Shown piece after piece: positions 51,546 through 63,645 of a stretch of DNA of 64,000 nt. A model generated the notes under the pieces. The model was not told the origin of the DNA. It worked only from the letters and a program-made list of their open reading frames with translations, and searched no databases. Both the position numbers and the translations under genes were made by a program. The stretch covers positions 26,618,501 through 26,682,500 of the forward strand of contig CM062206.1 in the NCBI GenBank assembly GCA_031216445.1, read 5' to 3'. This stretch comes from Lateolabrax maculatus. Taxonomy: Eukaryota > Chordata > Actinopteri > Acropomatiformes > Lateolabracidae. Position 1 is the stretch's first letter, and every line of letters starts with the position of its first letter.

Positions 51546-53064
51546 TTAATCCTGTGAAATCCCAACATCTGTTAAGACAAAAAGCCAAAATCTTATAAGT
51601 AACTTATCCAATACTTAATTTTACAATCAAATACCTGCAATGACATTCCTATCATCCTGTACTTAATGTTTATTTTTATTTTTTTTATTGGTGCAAAAAC
51701 AAAACAGTAGTGACAGGTTCAGCAGTGGTAGAAACTGGAACAAAATACCCAAGGACATACATAAAACAGAACAAACAAAGAGCATTTTCACAAAAAAAAC
51801 AATGCATTGAGAGGAACTGGTTTTGGTAAAAATGGTACGGTTAACACACATGGCACAAGTACAAACAGTTAAGGTCATTGTATTTGTGCCAAAACATTCA
51901 CTGTGCAAAAACATCCATAGATACTATTTTGACATCTCCTTTCAGAGGGCAACGTCCCTTTAACATACTGAGATTTGGCTGTGCTCAGATAGTAAAACAG
52001 TAATAACAAATGTGACAAAATCTGAACTAATCAGAAAGAATCTGAACTGCCTGGCGCACTCACTATCTTCCTCTCCCTCCACCCTCTGCTCTTCCTGGAG
52101 CAAGCTTTAAGTGTTCAAAAAAATAAATCATACATTATCTTTTGGGTGTAGATGTTGTTGTATAAAATGTATCAAGTTAATTTGCATTTATTGATCAAAG
52201 AATGAATATCATATGTTATCAGTTATTATTGTGTGAAAGCCTGTAATAATCAAGAGGGGAAGAAAAGTGGTTTGATTTGACTAATTTAACATATAATAAG
52301 TTTGAAATAATATGTAACCCATGTCATAACATGTATCCAGTTTGAATTAAAACACACAGTCAGCTATGTAATACGTTTTTTAAAAAATGCAGTCAGGAGG
52401 AACTGAGATATAATGGTGAATATTGTGCATGGAAAGGCCCCAAGGACAAACATATCCCGACAGCCCAAAAGGAAGGGGGGCCCAGGAAAGCGACAGCATT
52501 AGGATGGTGCAGCTGAGTATAGCGGGGACTTTCTGTACACCTGCAACATCCAGTCACCATTAGAATTTCTCTATGTAACTGTTCGGTACTGTCCACAGTT
52601 TTTGGGATTTGTTTCTGAGTATTGAGAAACCATTATGTTTAAAAAATGGCGGAGGATGGGTCATAACCCCGCCTGTTTTTAGGATTATAAAATGGGATGT
52701 ACAAGACACAGAATTCAGTCTCCTTCATGGACTTGACTTGATTTCTATTATTGTGAAGGAATAAAAACTCCACCTTGATAACTAATAGCATTGAAATGTT
52801 GACAATTATGAAGTGTTAAGTGAAGAAGCCAGGTCCGGATTCTACACTCTGTCATCAATGTTTACCAGTAAGCTCGGCTCTCTTAAATTTAACAATATGT
52901 TAACAGGGGTTTTCCTCCGACAATAAGAAACAGTTGAAGACTTTATTTGCCTTGTCATTTCAAATGTAGTTTAACTTATTAAAACAGACTTTTCACAATT
53001 CACTCAGTATTATTTGTCATGCTTCACAAAGCAGAACTTGATCCAATGAAATCACACTTGTTAA

Positions 53065-53160
53065 AAGGGAGTTTTTCCTCGTCACTGTCACCAAGTTCCT
53101 GCTCATGATGGGAACTGTTGGGTCTCTGTAAATAATATTTCAAACATATTTTAAAAGACC
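53065..53160 (+). repeat. L2-type 3' UTR fragment
   Basis: GGGAGTTTTTCCTCGTCACT and GGGAACTGTTGGGTCTCTG, then TAAATAATAT, match the segment at 61493-61660 that ends in ATTGACTTGACTTGAC. Confidence 0.7.
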
Positions 53161-53595
53161 TATATACCTACGGATTACAAGATAATGTCCTATACCATAA
53201 AACTGCATTTAAAGACCGTACACTGTCTCTGAAGCTGCTACTCTGGAAGATAAATATGTGCTTTGGAAAAAACTGTTTCAGACAATGCTACTGCTAAAGA
53301 TATTGGTCATTTTCTTGGTCTGAGTCTGAAGAGATGAATTGTGGTCCATGTTCGGTTGGTTTTGGTCAAGTTTGTAATTACTGCCATTATATGGGACATT
53401 GGAAAGCAGAGTGTCCTGTACTGAAAAGCAGGGTACAGGGCACAGGTGGCAAATACATTTGACCAGTCTGGAAAGTAGTAAGGCCAGGAGTCACTGGACT
53501 CCAACAACTCCACAGTGTGTATTTTCGGAGGAGAGAGGGGGAGAGGGGAGACAGAACAGGAGGAGAGACAACAAATCAGACTAATAATAAATAAC

Positions 53596-53698
53596 ATCTG
53601 CAGCAGTGAGTGTGGAGCAGGAACATGGGAGCAGTAGACGGCCGGCAATCACAGATCCAGAATCTACAGCTCCAGAGACAGAAAAACCTGCAGAAAGT
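53596..53698 (+). repeat. dispersed repeat shared with 42758-42860
   Basis: Second copy, same order of blocks; diverges after ACCTGCAGAAAGTG. Confidence 0.75.
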
Positions 53699-54095
53699 GT
53701 AATTTTCAGTGCTTCCTACGCCCATGTCTGGTATTGTACATACTGGCTTACTAGAATGGCTGTGACACACTAAATAGAACAGGACTGTAATTAATTTGAT
53801 CAATTACACCTTTGTTTACCCTGATATATGTCAAAATGGCTGCTGTGAAAAGGGATTAAGAAGGCGTTAAAAACAAAAAAATCGCTCTGCTGCCACAAGT
53901 TACTGTTACAAGATCCTGCAGGAATTGCAATTTGCCAGGAATAAGAACCCTGCAAAGACGGATGCATTGTGTTGAGCCTATTTCCCCTTCTGTTCCTGAG
54001 GTATGGCGTTGAATAATGGCCTGAAGTGTTCTTGCAGAACATTATGTGATGTTTGAGATATAAAATGTAATCACTTCATAATGTTATCCTCATTT

Positions 54096-54099
<4 letters not shown>

Positions 54100-54137
<38 letters not shown>
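54100..54137. repeat. (TA)n microsatellite
   Basis: About 19 TA units, followed by an AT-rich imperfect extension. Confidence 0.95.
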
Positions 54138-54139
<2 letters not shown>

Positions 54140-54175
54140 CGAAATATATATACAGATATATAGATAGAAATATAT

Positions 54176-54350
54176 AGGTCAGTGACCTTGACCTTTGACT
54201 ACCCAAATCTAATCAGTTCATCCTTGAGTCCAAGTTGACATTTGTGCCAAATTTGAAGAAATTTCTCAAGATGTTCCTTAGATATTGTGTTCACAATGGG
54301 AGAGACAGATGGAGAACCCTCTGGCCATGGGGTATAATAAAAAAGATTTT
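54176..54350 (+). repeat. common vertebrate/fish dispersed repeat (GTGACCTTGACCTTTGAC type)
   Basis: The order GTGACCTTGACCTTTGAC, ATCTAATCAGTTCATCCTTG, GTGCCAAATTTGAAGAAATT, GGCCATGGGGTATAATAAAA is that of a well-known abundant repeat in fish genomes. Recognised from memory. Confidence 0.65.
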
Positions 54351-57025
54351 GTGTCATGCTTCCAATGTGCACATAGGCTTTCTCACAAAAATGGAAATAA
54401 TGAGGAAGAGACAAACACTGAAAGCAGTTAAGGCACTTTAATATCAGAAATAATTCAGATTAAATATTCTCTCCTGGTACAACCTGATACGGCAACCACA
54501 AACATTCAAAGCACTTGGTTTTACAAAACAGAAAAAACAATGTATACGTCTGATGAAGTATTCTGATGAATGAACTTATATACTTCTCATGATGTAAATG
54601 TTATCTTGCTCTGGGGTTAAGACCATTCTCACTCCTTAATAAAAAAGGGACAAAATTCATACTTTAACAACAGGAAGTGTGACTAGTTAACATGCCATCT
54701 GCTCCCAATCCATTTTAACAGAACACCAGCTCACCTAGACCTTTTACAGGTGGAAAGAACAAAGCTTTATTACAAACCCATGTGAAAAATGATTCACTGT
54801 CAAGTGACTTGATAAACCCAAACACAACTTAATTAGAAGTGATTTGATAAAAATCTGACAATGAAGGTTGATACTGTCCCTACTATTAAAATACTAAACT
54901 TTGTAAAACGTCCATTTATACTATTAAATTCCAAGTAGGTTTGTAGCAAAATCCAAGTGTTACGATGCATTTTGATTTGATATTTAAAAAAAAGGAAGTA
55001 ATTTCATCACTTGTGCATCTACCACATAGAACCCATTAATTTTAATGCCATAACATGTTACTGTTACACCCTACACTGACCATCACTAAGTGGGAGTAGT
55101 GGTAATTGTACTGGCTCCAGTTCAAACTGCCATCAGATTTATTATCATCTTTATCATTATTATATCTTATAATGTATTATACTACTTGAAAGTTAATCAC
55201 TGTTATATTCAGTTCATAAGCATACATGTCATCAGACACCCCAGTGGCTCAGCAGAGTAAGGCACATAGCTTATTGAGTAGCAGAGTGGCTGAAGCTGCA
55301 GGTCCTACAAGGATTTTACCTAGTGAAAATCTGCATTGAAAGCCTTTTCTTTAAATGAAAACCTTAGCGTTGATCAACACAGAAACAAAGGACTACTTGA
55401 TAATATGATGGCATTTATAGGGCTATAACCATTGGTTATAAGTATTTCTTTTTTTCTTTGAAATCACATTTACATACCTTTGGTTTGATAAATTGGTCTA
55501 AATACTACAGTTCCCATGAGCCTTAGTGGCCATTGCTACTTGGAAGATGCCAACCAGGAGCGCAAATACCAACTGTAGAAACCCAAACACTTTGTTGTTG
55601 TACACAGGAACCCTCAAGGCTGGTTAAACAACCAGGCAAACATTCAATAGGGATAAGTGAATATTTGCCTGGTTGGTAATCAGGTTAGGCAAGCAGCAAC
55701 TGCCCTGGGGCACGAGAACTCCAGGGACACCAACAGCCCCAGGATAACTGGGTCTCCACAGATTTGTGCTGATTTAACAGAAATTGTTTTCACTAATGAA
55801 CAACTGAAGTTGGCAATGCACTGTTACACAGTGAATGGTGGCTCGTTCAACAAGCTGCAGGAAAATATGTGTGTTCATGTTTGTAAGTTGTAAGACTTTA
55901 GCAGGAAATTTGATTGGCTATATGGAAAACATTTCTCCATTTATATACATGGAGAACAAATAAATGGAAAGATCGGGGTGACATGAAACCAAAAAATATG
56001 AAAATGTAAATTTCTCACCTTAAGGTTTCTGATTTTTGTCAGAGAACACAGGGCATGTGGCTTACAGAGCAGATATGAATGCTGCAGCACACAAAAAACA
56101 GGACTTAATTTCACTTTAAGACCTGTTTTGTTCCATTAGGTTTGACATTCCTGAATTAATGAATTTAATGAAATTACCACAAAGCAAACTTTGGTTCACA
56201 CTGCATAGAAAGTTAAGAGCAATGATTAATGAGGTGTCATCTGCTAATTTTTGCCTCATGACTCCCTTAATAGTTAATCCAACCATGCACACAATGGTTG
56301 TTTTAGTCATGACTGAGAATATTAAAGTGAATTTAAGTCCTTAAATGTATTAGAATCGCTCAACAGGGCATAACCTTCAGTGTCTCATTACAGATGTAGG
56401 CAACCGATTTTTAAGCCTGGTGATCAGAGGTTTCTTACTGCTTCTTGGGAGTTCACTCATCGACTATAAGCTGCTTTGACCTGTTTTACTGCTTGCAAGT
56501 GGAAAATTAAATCATATCCTATCAACTGTGTTGCGCTGAAATGATGCAACTACCCCAATCTTGGCCTATCTCAAAGCAAAACATTTTATTTTATGGGTCC
56601 ACCCATAAATACTTTTCAAGAAAGACTTAAAAACCTAACTTAGGAAGGGTCCTAGAAAGAAATATGTAATTTGGTACTAATTAATGGGAAAATGGACACA
56701 GTGGGCAATTGGTATATTTGATGATCAATTTCTGGCATAATCTTGAGTCATTTGGTCAGAGCAAAGCAGGTCAGCAGCACATAAAACACAAAAATGTTAA
56801 ATTTGTCTTTCATGTGGCTGTATCATCTCAGGCAAGCATACAATTGAATTACTACAATTCAATAAATACGTATTTAAATGGACTTCTACATTCCACCCGA
56901 CACTTTCTCTTCTACTTAGGTAAAATATTTCATTTGTTGGTTCTTTCTTAAAGACTTGAATAAATGAGTGGGTACTTAGTATGTGTATTATCACAGAAAA
57001 TTGTCATTTCCATACATTTAGTACC
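54351..57025. other. intergenic AT-rich region
   Basis: I see no gene, RNA or named repeat. The short frames (for example 55657-55893) have no family resemblance. Confidence 0.6.
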
Positions 57026-57035
57026 AAACTGTATT

Positions 57036-57228
57036 AGAATGGGAACCAGACAAATCTGTTTTAGTTTGCTCTGCCGGACATGTCTGGCCCCCCTCCCGTT
57101 CAGACATGGAATTGGTTAGACCAATAACAACCTTTTATCTAATACAGGATAGGTTTGATACAAAAACAACCAAGGTGGCTGCTGCAGACTAATACGCATT
57201 TGCAAATTGGTCTGGTGATGCCAGGCTA
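57036..57228 (+). mobile_element. small non-autonomous DNA transposon with 10-bp TSD, copy c
   Basis: A 193-bp member of the 12383-12852 family: starts AGAATGGGAACCAGACAAAT, ends GGTGATGCCAGGCTA. Flanked by exact AAACTGTATT at 57026-57035 and 57229-57238. It lacks the helicase-like segment. Confidence 0.85.
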
Positions 57229-57344
57229 AAACTGTATTGTTCTTTCCACAACCCTTCCCAGGAAATTATTAGGATATTACAGGATCCGTATAAGTCGTTT
57301 TAAAAATGACTTATTTCCAGAAACCCTGGATGCCTGAAATAACT

Positions 57345-57791
57345 AGCCTGGCATCTGCGTATTAGTCTGGAACCTCTCAGTTCATTTTTGATTTCCAAGG
57401 GGCGTTATCGATGGGCGGAGACAACCAATCAGAGCGACGAAACTCTGTACGTCCTGCCAGAAGTTCAGCAAACACATATTTCTTATCAACATAAAGTTTA
57501 AGTGCAATTGTTTGTTATTCTTTTAAAGAATATTTACCGTCCAGTCAGTTTAATAGTGCCCCTGCAGCAGGCTGGGGAACACGGCAGAACCATTTTGGAT
57601 ATTTACAAAGATATCTGAACGGCGCTCCTCTCCGTCAGTCATCGTATTAATCCCGCCTCATACTAGATAAAAGGTTGTGATTGGTTAGCCCGATAAAACG
57701 GCAGGGGAATCAATTTGACTGGGACAGGGGCCAGACATATCTGACAGAGCAAATGAAACATGAGCTGCAGATTCCTCTGGTTCCCAGGCTA
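57345..57791 (-). mobile_element. small non-autonomous DNA transposon with 10-bp TSD, copy d
   Basis: An inverted, 447-bp member: starts AGCCTGGCATCTGCGTATTA and ends CTGGTTCCCAGGCTA. Flanked by exact TGAAATAACT at 57335-57344 and 57792-57801. The minus strand still reads LKLYVDKKYVFAELL, as in copy b. Confidence 0.88.
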
Positions 57792-58310
57792 TGAAATAAC
57801 TGCTTCTGCTTTGCTACTCCATAAATATCATATCCTGGTTCAAGTTCAGCCATACACAAACAAACAAACAACAAAAACAGAATGAAGTCCATGAACTGCT
57901 TATGGTCCCAACAATTTAAAAAATAAAGATATAGACTTATATTTGTGTCCAGTAGGTGCTGGGCTGAAAAACTATTACCAATCAATCAATTTAAGAAATT
58001 TAGATTTTCTTTCCAAATTCAAATCTAGAAAAACAACTTTTGGCACTAGACAGTTTAGAATGCACACTGATGAAGAAGGGCTCTGTTGTTGGCAAATGAA
58101 TTTCTTGCTGAGTCTTTGTAAAGGCACAGTGTGTATATATGTGTGATGACACACAATTTTGGCTCAACAGATCAGAAGACAAACCATGGCTTAGCTAACA
58201 GAAATGTGGCATTGTTGCCATGGACAGCACCATGCTTGTTGACAGCACTTTGGAGAACTTCCTGTCCCGAAGTTCATAGTGGCTGTGAAGCTGGAGGATG
58301 CTAGTCAGCT

Positions 58311-58326
58311 CTAGCTCATCAGGAAG
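58311..58326 (-). CDS. magt1: magt1 terminal coding exon (16 nt)
   Basis: Completes a Ser codon and encodes FLMS then stop TAG (58313-58311). Acceptor ATGTTGCAG|C. Confidence 0.9.
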
Positions 58327-61300
58327 CTGCAACATAGGCAAGACTTTTAGCCAATAGGAAATAAGGAATTATCTCAGCCAATCACAGCAAGTAAAACAAA
58401 ATAAACAGATATAAATTAGTCTGTCTCTACCTGTATGGGTATCCATGGTACTTTGCTCTGAAAATGGACAGCAGCCAGCTGAAGAACAGCATCACTAGAC
58501 CAATACCTGCTACACACATAACTGACACACATACACACACAATCAGTTTTGCTATACAGTATATTTGTGTGCTTGTCTATTCACATTCAGCAACGTCATC
58601 TGAAAATGAATATAACTACTTTTCATTTCAACATTAGTGATGACCGGTCAGAAGTCACTACAACACTCAAACATATACAGGTGTATTTCCCATTAAGTCA
58701 AATGTTCTCATTATTAATGGCTAGATTTACTGAAACTTGCTCAAAATAAATTGAGCTACAGAACCTGTATGTAACCCCTTGAACCCTTATTTCTCCATAT
58801 GTACACATTTTCTGTTAAAAAACAGCACCACACATAATTTAACAAAAAAAAAAAGCTGGTATTTTCATAATGGTGGGCACAAAACACTAACCCTAACAAA
58901 TTAAGTTTTATTTGGTACATACACGATCATACACGGTATGTCTAATGTAATAATGTAATGAATAGCTCAAGAACGAGTCTAACAAATAGATATATAATAA
59001 AATAAAGATGAATTTAACAATACGATAGAAAATGAATCTTGCAAATAGATAAAATAAAATAGAAATATATAAAAGAATAAAAACAAACGGTAAAACAATA
59101 TGACCAGTAACAATTTTCAATGTTGAGTTCCATGAAAATTAAACAATATAGCCAGTAAACATGGTGATGACATCAGATGACATCAGATGACAGGGATGTA
59201 TGGCAGGTGGATGAGTTATAATGACCAACTGCAAATAATTATATGTCCTCTGTAGTCACCACTGTTATACTCACCACTCTGCTGCTCTCACTAACACTAG
59301 TTTATATAATTACAATTGTAAGGGTATCATCAATAAAACTAAAGCCTCCCTGTATATGTTACAAATTAAAGGGCAGCCAGGGATGGGAGAGATTATGCCC
59401 TCTGAGCTGCTGGAAGGCTTCTACTGTGAAACATCTGTACAGATGAAGTGTGGAGTTTGCATTGACAGCAAATCTAAATAGGAGCAGATCAGAAAACAAG
59501 GAGACCTCTTACTAAAATATGATTAAATACAATTATAAAACAGAAGAAATTAGTAACAGAGGCCTGTCTCTAAGTCTGTTTCAAAAAGCCCTGGTTTTCT
59601 GCAGTTGGGGTGAAAAATATACAACATTGTGCATTTGCTGGATTCAACACTTCAATGGTGCTATTTGATACTTCCAGTGGCTGAAATATTAAAAATCAAG
59701 CTATTTAAATCAAATGGAAATATTCAACAGGATATTATGAACATTTCTACCAACTCTAGTATCTTTGGAGTCTAAATTCTGTGGGTTTAAACACTGCTTG
59801 GTCTGCACAACATGAGTTTGTACTGATGGTCCCACTGATGTGTCGGAGGGTTGACGAGAAGCCATTCATGAACAACTAAACTGAGATTGTTTGCTCCTTT
59901 AATACAGTTCGGATGGGTCATTTGAGATTTTGACTAGTCAGTTTACAATATAGCCAAACGACTCAAGCTGAACCATTATATTGTACTACTAACTGTGATA
60001 CAGCTATTAATTGGCTTTCTATTTTTTTAAGTCAGTAAACATTAAGTAAGGAACTGAAGCCTTTAGTCTCTATTGCTCCTTTACAACAGGCACTGCACCA
60101 TTAACAACAACAACAACAGTTGATTAATGTGAAGTTATAGGACAGCTTCACATTTTCAACTCTATCTTAGAATAATAATTATTTTAAGACACACCTGAAG
60201 AAAAGGGAACCTATCATTTAATGTGGAGCAGGAGGACCATGATGAAATACAAAATGGATATTCAAGGTGCTCCCTGACTTGCAGATGGAAAACGTGTATT
60301 ACACTCATGGTGAGCAGTAAACACTTGGGCAACTTTTAAAAATGATAGTATATACAAAAAAGATGAGGAAAACTGTGTGCATACTCTTTCTCTTTCCAAT
60401 GTCCATGTCAGAGGTAGCAGCCTCACACAGCAGCACCATTCCCATGGTAACAGCAGCATCTGACAGTAGGGTCAAGGTTTAGACAACAAATGCATGTGAT
60501 GCATGATGTGTCAACTTAAAACTCAAAGTGTCAAACCACTACCACTCGAATTTAACAGCTACATATAGGCATTTTGCAATTATTAAGTCAAGTCAATTGT
60601 ACTTATATAACCAAAAATCACAAATCACAATTTGCCTCAAAGGGCTTCACAATCTGTACAGCATACAACACGCACTATCCCTAGACCCTCGATTCGGGTA
60701 AGAAAAACACTTTAACCCGGGAAGTGTGTTTGACAGCTCTGTGGAAAGGAGATAATTAACAAACAGCCTGCTGTTTCATTTCAGTCTGTTTCAACCCAGT
60801 TTAGAATTGTTGTGCAATTTAATCAGACCAAAAAGCTGACCTGTCATGAAATATTCGCTAGATCATTATTTATTTGACAACACTTTTCCCTCACTTTTTT
60901 CTTACATAAACTCTTTCTGGACTAAAGGAAAATAACACCTCAAGCGAGTTTAAAACCTTTTTAGTGATATTGTGGAAGGTTTGTCAAATTGTTGCTTTCA
61001 CCCCCAAAATGCCTGGATGGAAATATGGCTTTGTTTCCCCATTTTCATATTACCTTTTCACATTAAAAATACAGAACACCGCGGTGGCATAAAATTAACA
61101 GAAAGAGACAACAGAACCATTAATCACAACTCTCTTTATGACAATCGTCAACTAAAATTGAATCATTGTGACAGCCCAAGCTACAACTCACCCAGGGCCA
61201 CTTTAAGGGCAGGCATGTGGTGGTGTGTGTCTAAGTTAAGGAGAAGGGAGATGAACATCTCCAGACATTGCAGCACTGTCACAAACAGATTGCAGAACTG

Positions 61301-62365
61301 ATGATGTGCTTTAAAAACAACAATACAACTGAGCTATAGGAGTGAAGAAAATCTGCAACAGGACCGAAGCTGACACTCTGGGTCTAATTCACTAAGGAGC
61401 TTGGGCTTGTATCGGGCTTTTTTCCTGTCTTTATTCAAGAGCTTGGTCTTTAAATTTGCGAGAGTGACTCATTGATTTCACATCACAAGGGAGTTTTTCC
61501 TCGCCACTGTCGCCAAGTGCTTGCTCATGGTGGGAACTGTTGGGTCTCTGTAAATAATATTTTAAAGAGTATGGTCTAGACCTACTCTATGTGAAAGCGT
61601 CTTGAGATAACTTTTGTTATGATTTGGCACTATACAAATAAAATTGACTTGACTTGACATTCAGATTTCGTAATGCCTTCCCTCAAAACCCTGCCTGCAC
61701 ACTAGTTTGCCCTCTTGCACTTAGATTTGCCCTGCTTCTGCTCAAACTGTATGTATTAATACTTGCACAGATTTCTGGCACTCCAGCTTCAGCCCTTCTA
61801 TTGCACTGCTTCTGAGCTCCTGAAATGTCTGCCCTGTTTTTATTTGTGCATTTTACAAGAGTTAATACAGGTAAGATTTTTGGTTTAGTCTTAAGTATTC
61901 AGTGTATGCTGACTGTAAAAGTGTGAGCATGTATAGAGCTGAAGGATACTGAAGAGTAGGACAATGTGTGTCTCAGCCACAAACTGGGCCTGACTGCTGC
62001 CATGGATGTAACTCTGAAAACACACAGACAGTTTAACACTATTCTGATAGTTCACATATTATATTGTAAATGAGAATATATTGTAAATAGTGTGTTTCTG
62101 TCTTACAACTTGTCCGGTGCTGGGATTCTTGTGGGCATAAGGTGGTCCTCTGATGTGGTTCCACATCTGGCCTGAAGTCATGATCAGGACAAAGCACTAA
62201 AACACAGCAGCACAAGGAAGACATTATAAAGATCATGATATATTTATTAAAAACTGGGGTAGGAGATATTACTATTTTCTATACACATGTTCATAATGTG
62301 CCTGATTTTTCAGTAGTTTTACCAGGGATTACACACAGTATTAATAACATGGTCTGGGTTAATAC

Positions 62366-62415
<50 letters not shown>

Positions 62416-63146
62416 TAATAATAATAATAATAATAAAGTATTGTAGTATTCAGGATCTGTCTCTTCATCAGGCAGAACCTGAAGTCTGATAGATTGCTTT
62501 TTAAACATGATGAGACATGATGTATATGGCAGATTTTTGATCAAAATGGTCTCTGCTTTTGCAGAATTATCTAACTGAGTGGGATGTATTCAGCTCAGAG
62601 CAGTCTACTTCCCACTCTTAAAAGCTTGGAGAACCACCACCATGTATTAATCTATGTACAGATGTATTGTGTTTGTGGATGTGTGTTGGCTGTTCTTACC
62701 AGTGCAGAAAAGGCCCAGACATTCTTGTTAAAGAGAAACTCTAAATTGTGTCTTCGTAGATATGCCAATCCTCCAATCACAGCCAGGAGGAAGCCCAACA
62801 GGAGAGGCCCTGCGTAGTTGGGAGGACGAATGACACGGATCTGAAAAACAGACGAACATGTCTTGTGTCTTCAGAGGCTCCCATCTTCATGACTGCGATT
62901 GTTCAGAGTTGAGATTTATTGGTTTATTTCATCCTAGTAAACACAATAATGGATCATATTTAGGGGCCCTGTTCACTCAGATTTAATCGTACATTTTGCA
63001 ATTACCTGCACATCAGTCCTGTCAGCCACCCATCTCGCCAGCTGCTCAGCTGCAAAGCCTCTGACCTGGAGCTCATAGGTATCAGACCTGCGTGGTTTTC
63101 CTTTGAATGGGAAGTGAAGGAAGGTCGGAGCAGAATTCATATTTAG
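58311..63146 (-). CDS. magt1: magt1, OST3/OST6-type oligosaccharyltransferase subunit, C-terminal part
   Basis: MAGT1 is an ER membrane subunit of the STT3B oligosaccharyltransferase complex and has been linked to magnesium transport (known for the family). Exons 63006-63146, 62700-62840, 62107-62196, 62013-61950, 60385-60459, 58431-58521 and 58311-58326 give 618 nt, 205 residues plus stop. The thioredoxin-like end reads LNMNSAPTFLHFPFKGKP and ADRTDVQIRVIRPPNYAG. Four hydrophobic segments follow: LLLGFLLAVIGGLAYL, WAFSALCFVLIMTSG, THIVLLFNAAVTMGMVLL and VAGIGLVMLFFSWLLSIF. The C-terminus YPYSFLMS fits MAGT1 rather than its paralogue TUSC3. The N-terminal signal and CxxC region lie outside the window, beyond position 64000. 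Confidence 0.96.
58431..58521 (-). CDS. magt1: magt1 exon, fourth membrane segment
   Basis: Encodes (I)MCVAGIGLVMLFFSWLLS then IFRAKYHGYPY. Acceptor GTGTGTCAG|TT, donor TACAG|GTAGAG. Confidence 0.96.
58522..60384 (-). other. magt1 intron
   Basis: A 1.9-kb intron with a short tandem repeat of GATGACATCA at 59164-59190. Nothing else is recognised. Confidence 0.8.
60385..60459 (-). CDS. magt1: magt1 exon, third membrane segment (second half)
   Basis: Encodes (N)AAVTMGMVLLCEAATSDM then DIGKRK. Acceptor ACTGTCAG|AT, donor AAAGA|GTATGC, which is a weak donor. Confidence 0.95.
60590..60712 (-). repeat. L2/SINE-type 3' end, inverted
   Basis: The minus strand reads AGCCCTTTGAGGCAAATTGT and then ends in AGTACAATTGACTTGACTTA, the L2-type tail. 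Confidence 0.65.
60771..61030 (+). repeat. dispersed repeat shared with 34225-34530
   Basis: Second copy, in a magt1 intron; shares TTTCATTTCAGTCTGTTTC and GTGATATTGTGGAAGGTTTG in the same order. Confidence 0.75.
61493..61660 (+). repeat. L2-type 3' UTR fragment with tail
   Basis: GGGAGTTTTTCCTCGCCACT through GCGTCTTGAGATAACTTTTG to ATAAAATTGACTTGACTTGA. The tail matches that of the L2 copy ending at 42680. Confidence 0.8.
61950..62013 (-). CDS. magt1: magt1 exon, third membrane segment (first half)
   Basis: Encodes SYIHGSSQAQFVAETHIV then LLF and one base. Acceptor GTTTTCAG|AGT, donor CTCTTCA|GTATCC. Confidence 0.95.
62107..62196 (-). CDS. magt1: magt1 exon, second membrane segment
   Basis: Encodes CFVLIMTSGQMWNHIRG then PPYAHKNPSTGQV, 30 codons in phase 0. 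Acceptor GTTTTAG|TGC, donor CAAGTT|GTAAGA. Confidence 0.96.
62197..62699 (-). other. magt1 intron
   Basis: A 503-bp intron containing a (TAA)n microsatellite at 62367-62437. Confidence 0.85.
62367..62437. repeat. (TAA)n microsatellite
   Basis: About 23 TAA/ATA units with one TGA interruption. Confidence 0.95.
62700..62840 (-). CDS. magt1: magt1 exon, first membrane segment
   Basis: Encodes IRVIRPPNYAGPLLLGFLLA then VIGGLAYLRRHNLEF and VWAFSAL, 47 codons in phase 0. Acceptor TTTTTCAG|ATC, donor GCACTG|GTAAGA. Confidence 0.97.
63006..63146 (-). CDS. magt1: magt1 exon, end of thioredoxin-like domain
   Basis: Encodes LNMNSAPTFLHFPFKGKP then YELQVRGFAAEQLARW and VADRTDVQ, 47 codons in phase 0. 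Acceptor GTGTTGCAG|CTA, donor GTGCAG|GTAATT. Confidence 0.97.
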
Positions 63147-63522
63147 CTGCAACACAAAATACACAAATACAGTCAAAACATTCAATATGTGAAGCACTGA
63201 GTAGTAAAATCTGCTTATCAGCAAATCTCTCATTAATTCTCATTTCACAGGTTGCGTTTTCAATGTTTTATTTACAATTTTGTGACTCTTAAGGCAGAGT
63301 GATGACAAATCTTTCAGTTGCCGTGACTTTGGTCAACATCACTGGAAGAAAAACCTCTAAGCACTTGCACATTTATCTGGTTTCCCAGCTAGACATTTAC
63401 TGGTCAAATGGATAAATCTTTTCATTACCAAATCATTTGATTAAATCTTTGTTTCATTCAACTTCTGGTCTATGTCGTGTCATGAAAAACATGGCAAAGC
63501 GCCCAGGTGGAAAAAAAATAAC

Positions 63523-63545
63523 AGAGAGAGAGAGAGAGAGAGAGC
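63523..63545. repeat. (GA)n microsatellite
   Basis: About 11 GA units. Confidence 0.95.
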
Positions 63546-63597
63546 AACATGATGGAGAGGTGAACAGCGCACTTCAGTGCATGAACTGTATCTGAAA

Positions 63598-63599
<2 letters not shown>

Positions 63600-63642
<43 letters not shown>
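63600..63642. repeat. (GT)n microsatellite
   Basis: About 21 GT units, followed by GAGTGTGAGAGAG. Confidence 0.95.

Positions 63643-63645
<3 letters not shown>

Larger units (their letters stand above)
50122..53595. other. intergenic region with dispersed repeats
   Basis: No gene. LTR-like layouts (TATA box, then AATAAA about 90-110 bp later) occur at about 50140-50520 and 52560-52910 but have no internal proteins. A hAT-like GGGCTGTCAAG word lies at 50675. A fish dispersed repeat lies at about 51395-51545. L2 3' UTR-like sequence (GGGAGTTTTTCCTCGTCACT) lies at about 53065-53160. Confidence 0.55.
60460..61949 (-). other. magt1 intron with repeat fragments
   Basis: Contains an inverted L2/SINE-like 3' end (60590-60712), a copy of the dispersed repeat of 34225-34530 (60771-61030) and an L2 3' UTR fragment (61493-61660). 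Confidence 0.8.

Noticed and set aside
58311..63146. TUSC3 as the identity of the OST3/OST6 gene
   Set aside because: The C-terminus YPYSFLMS and the LNMNSAPTF block fit MAGT1 better. TUSC3 ends differently as far as I recall.
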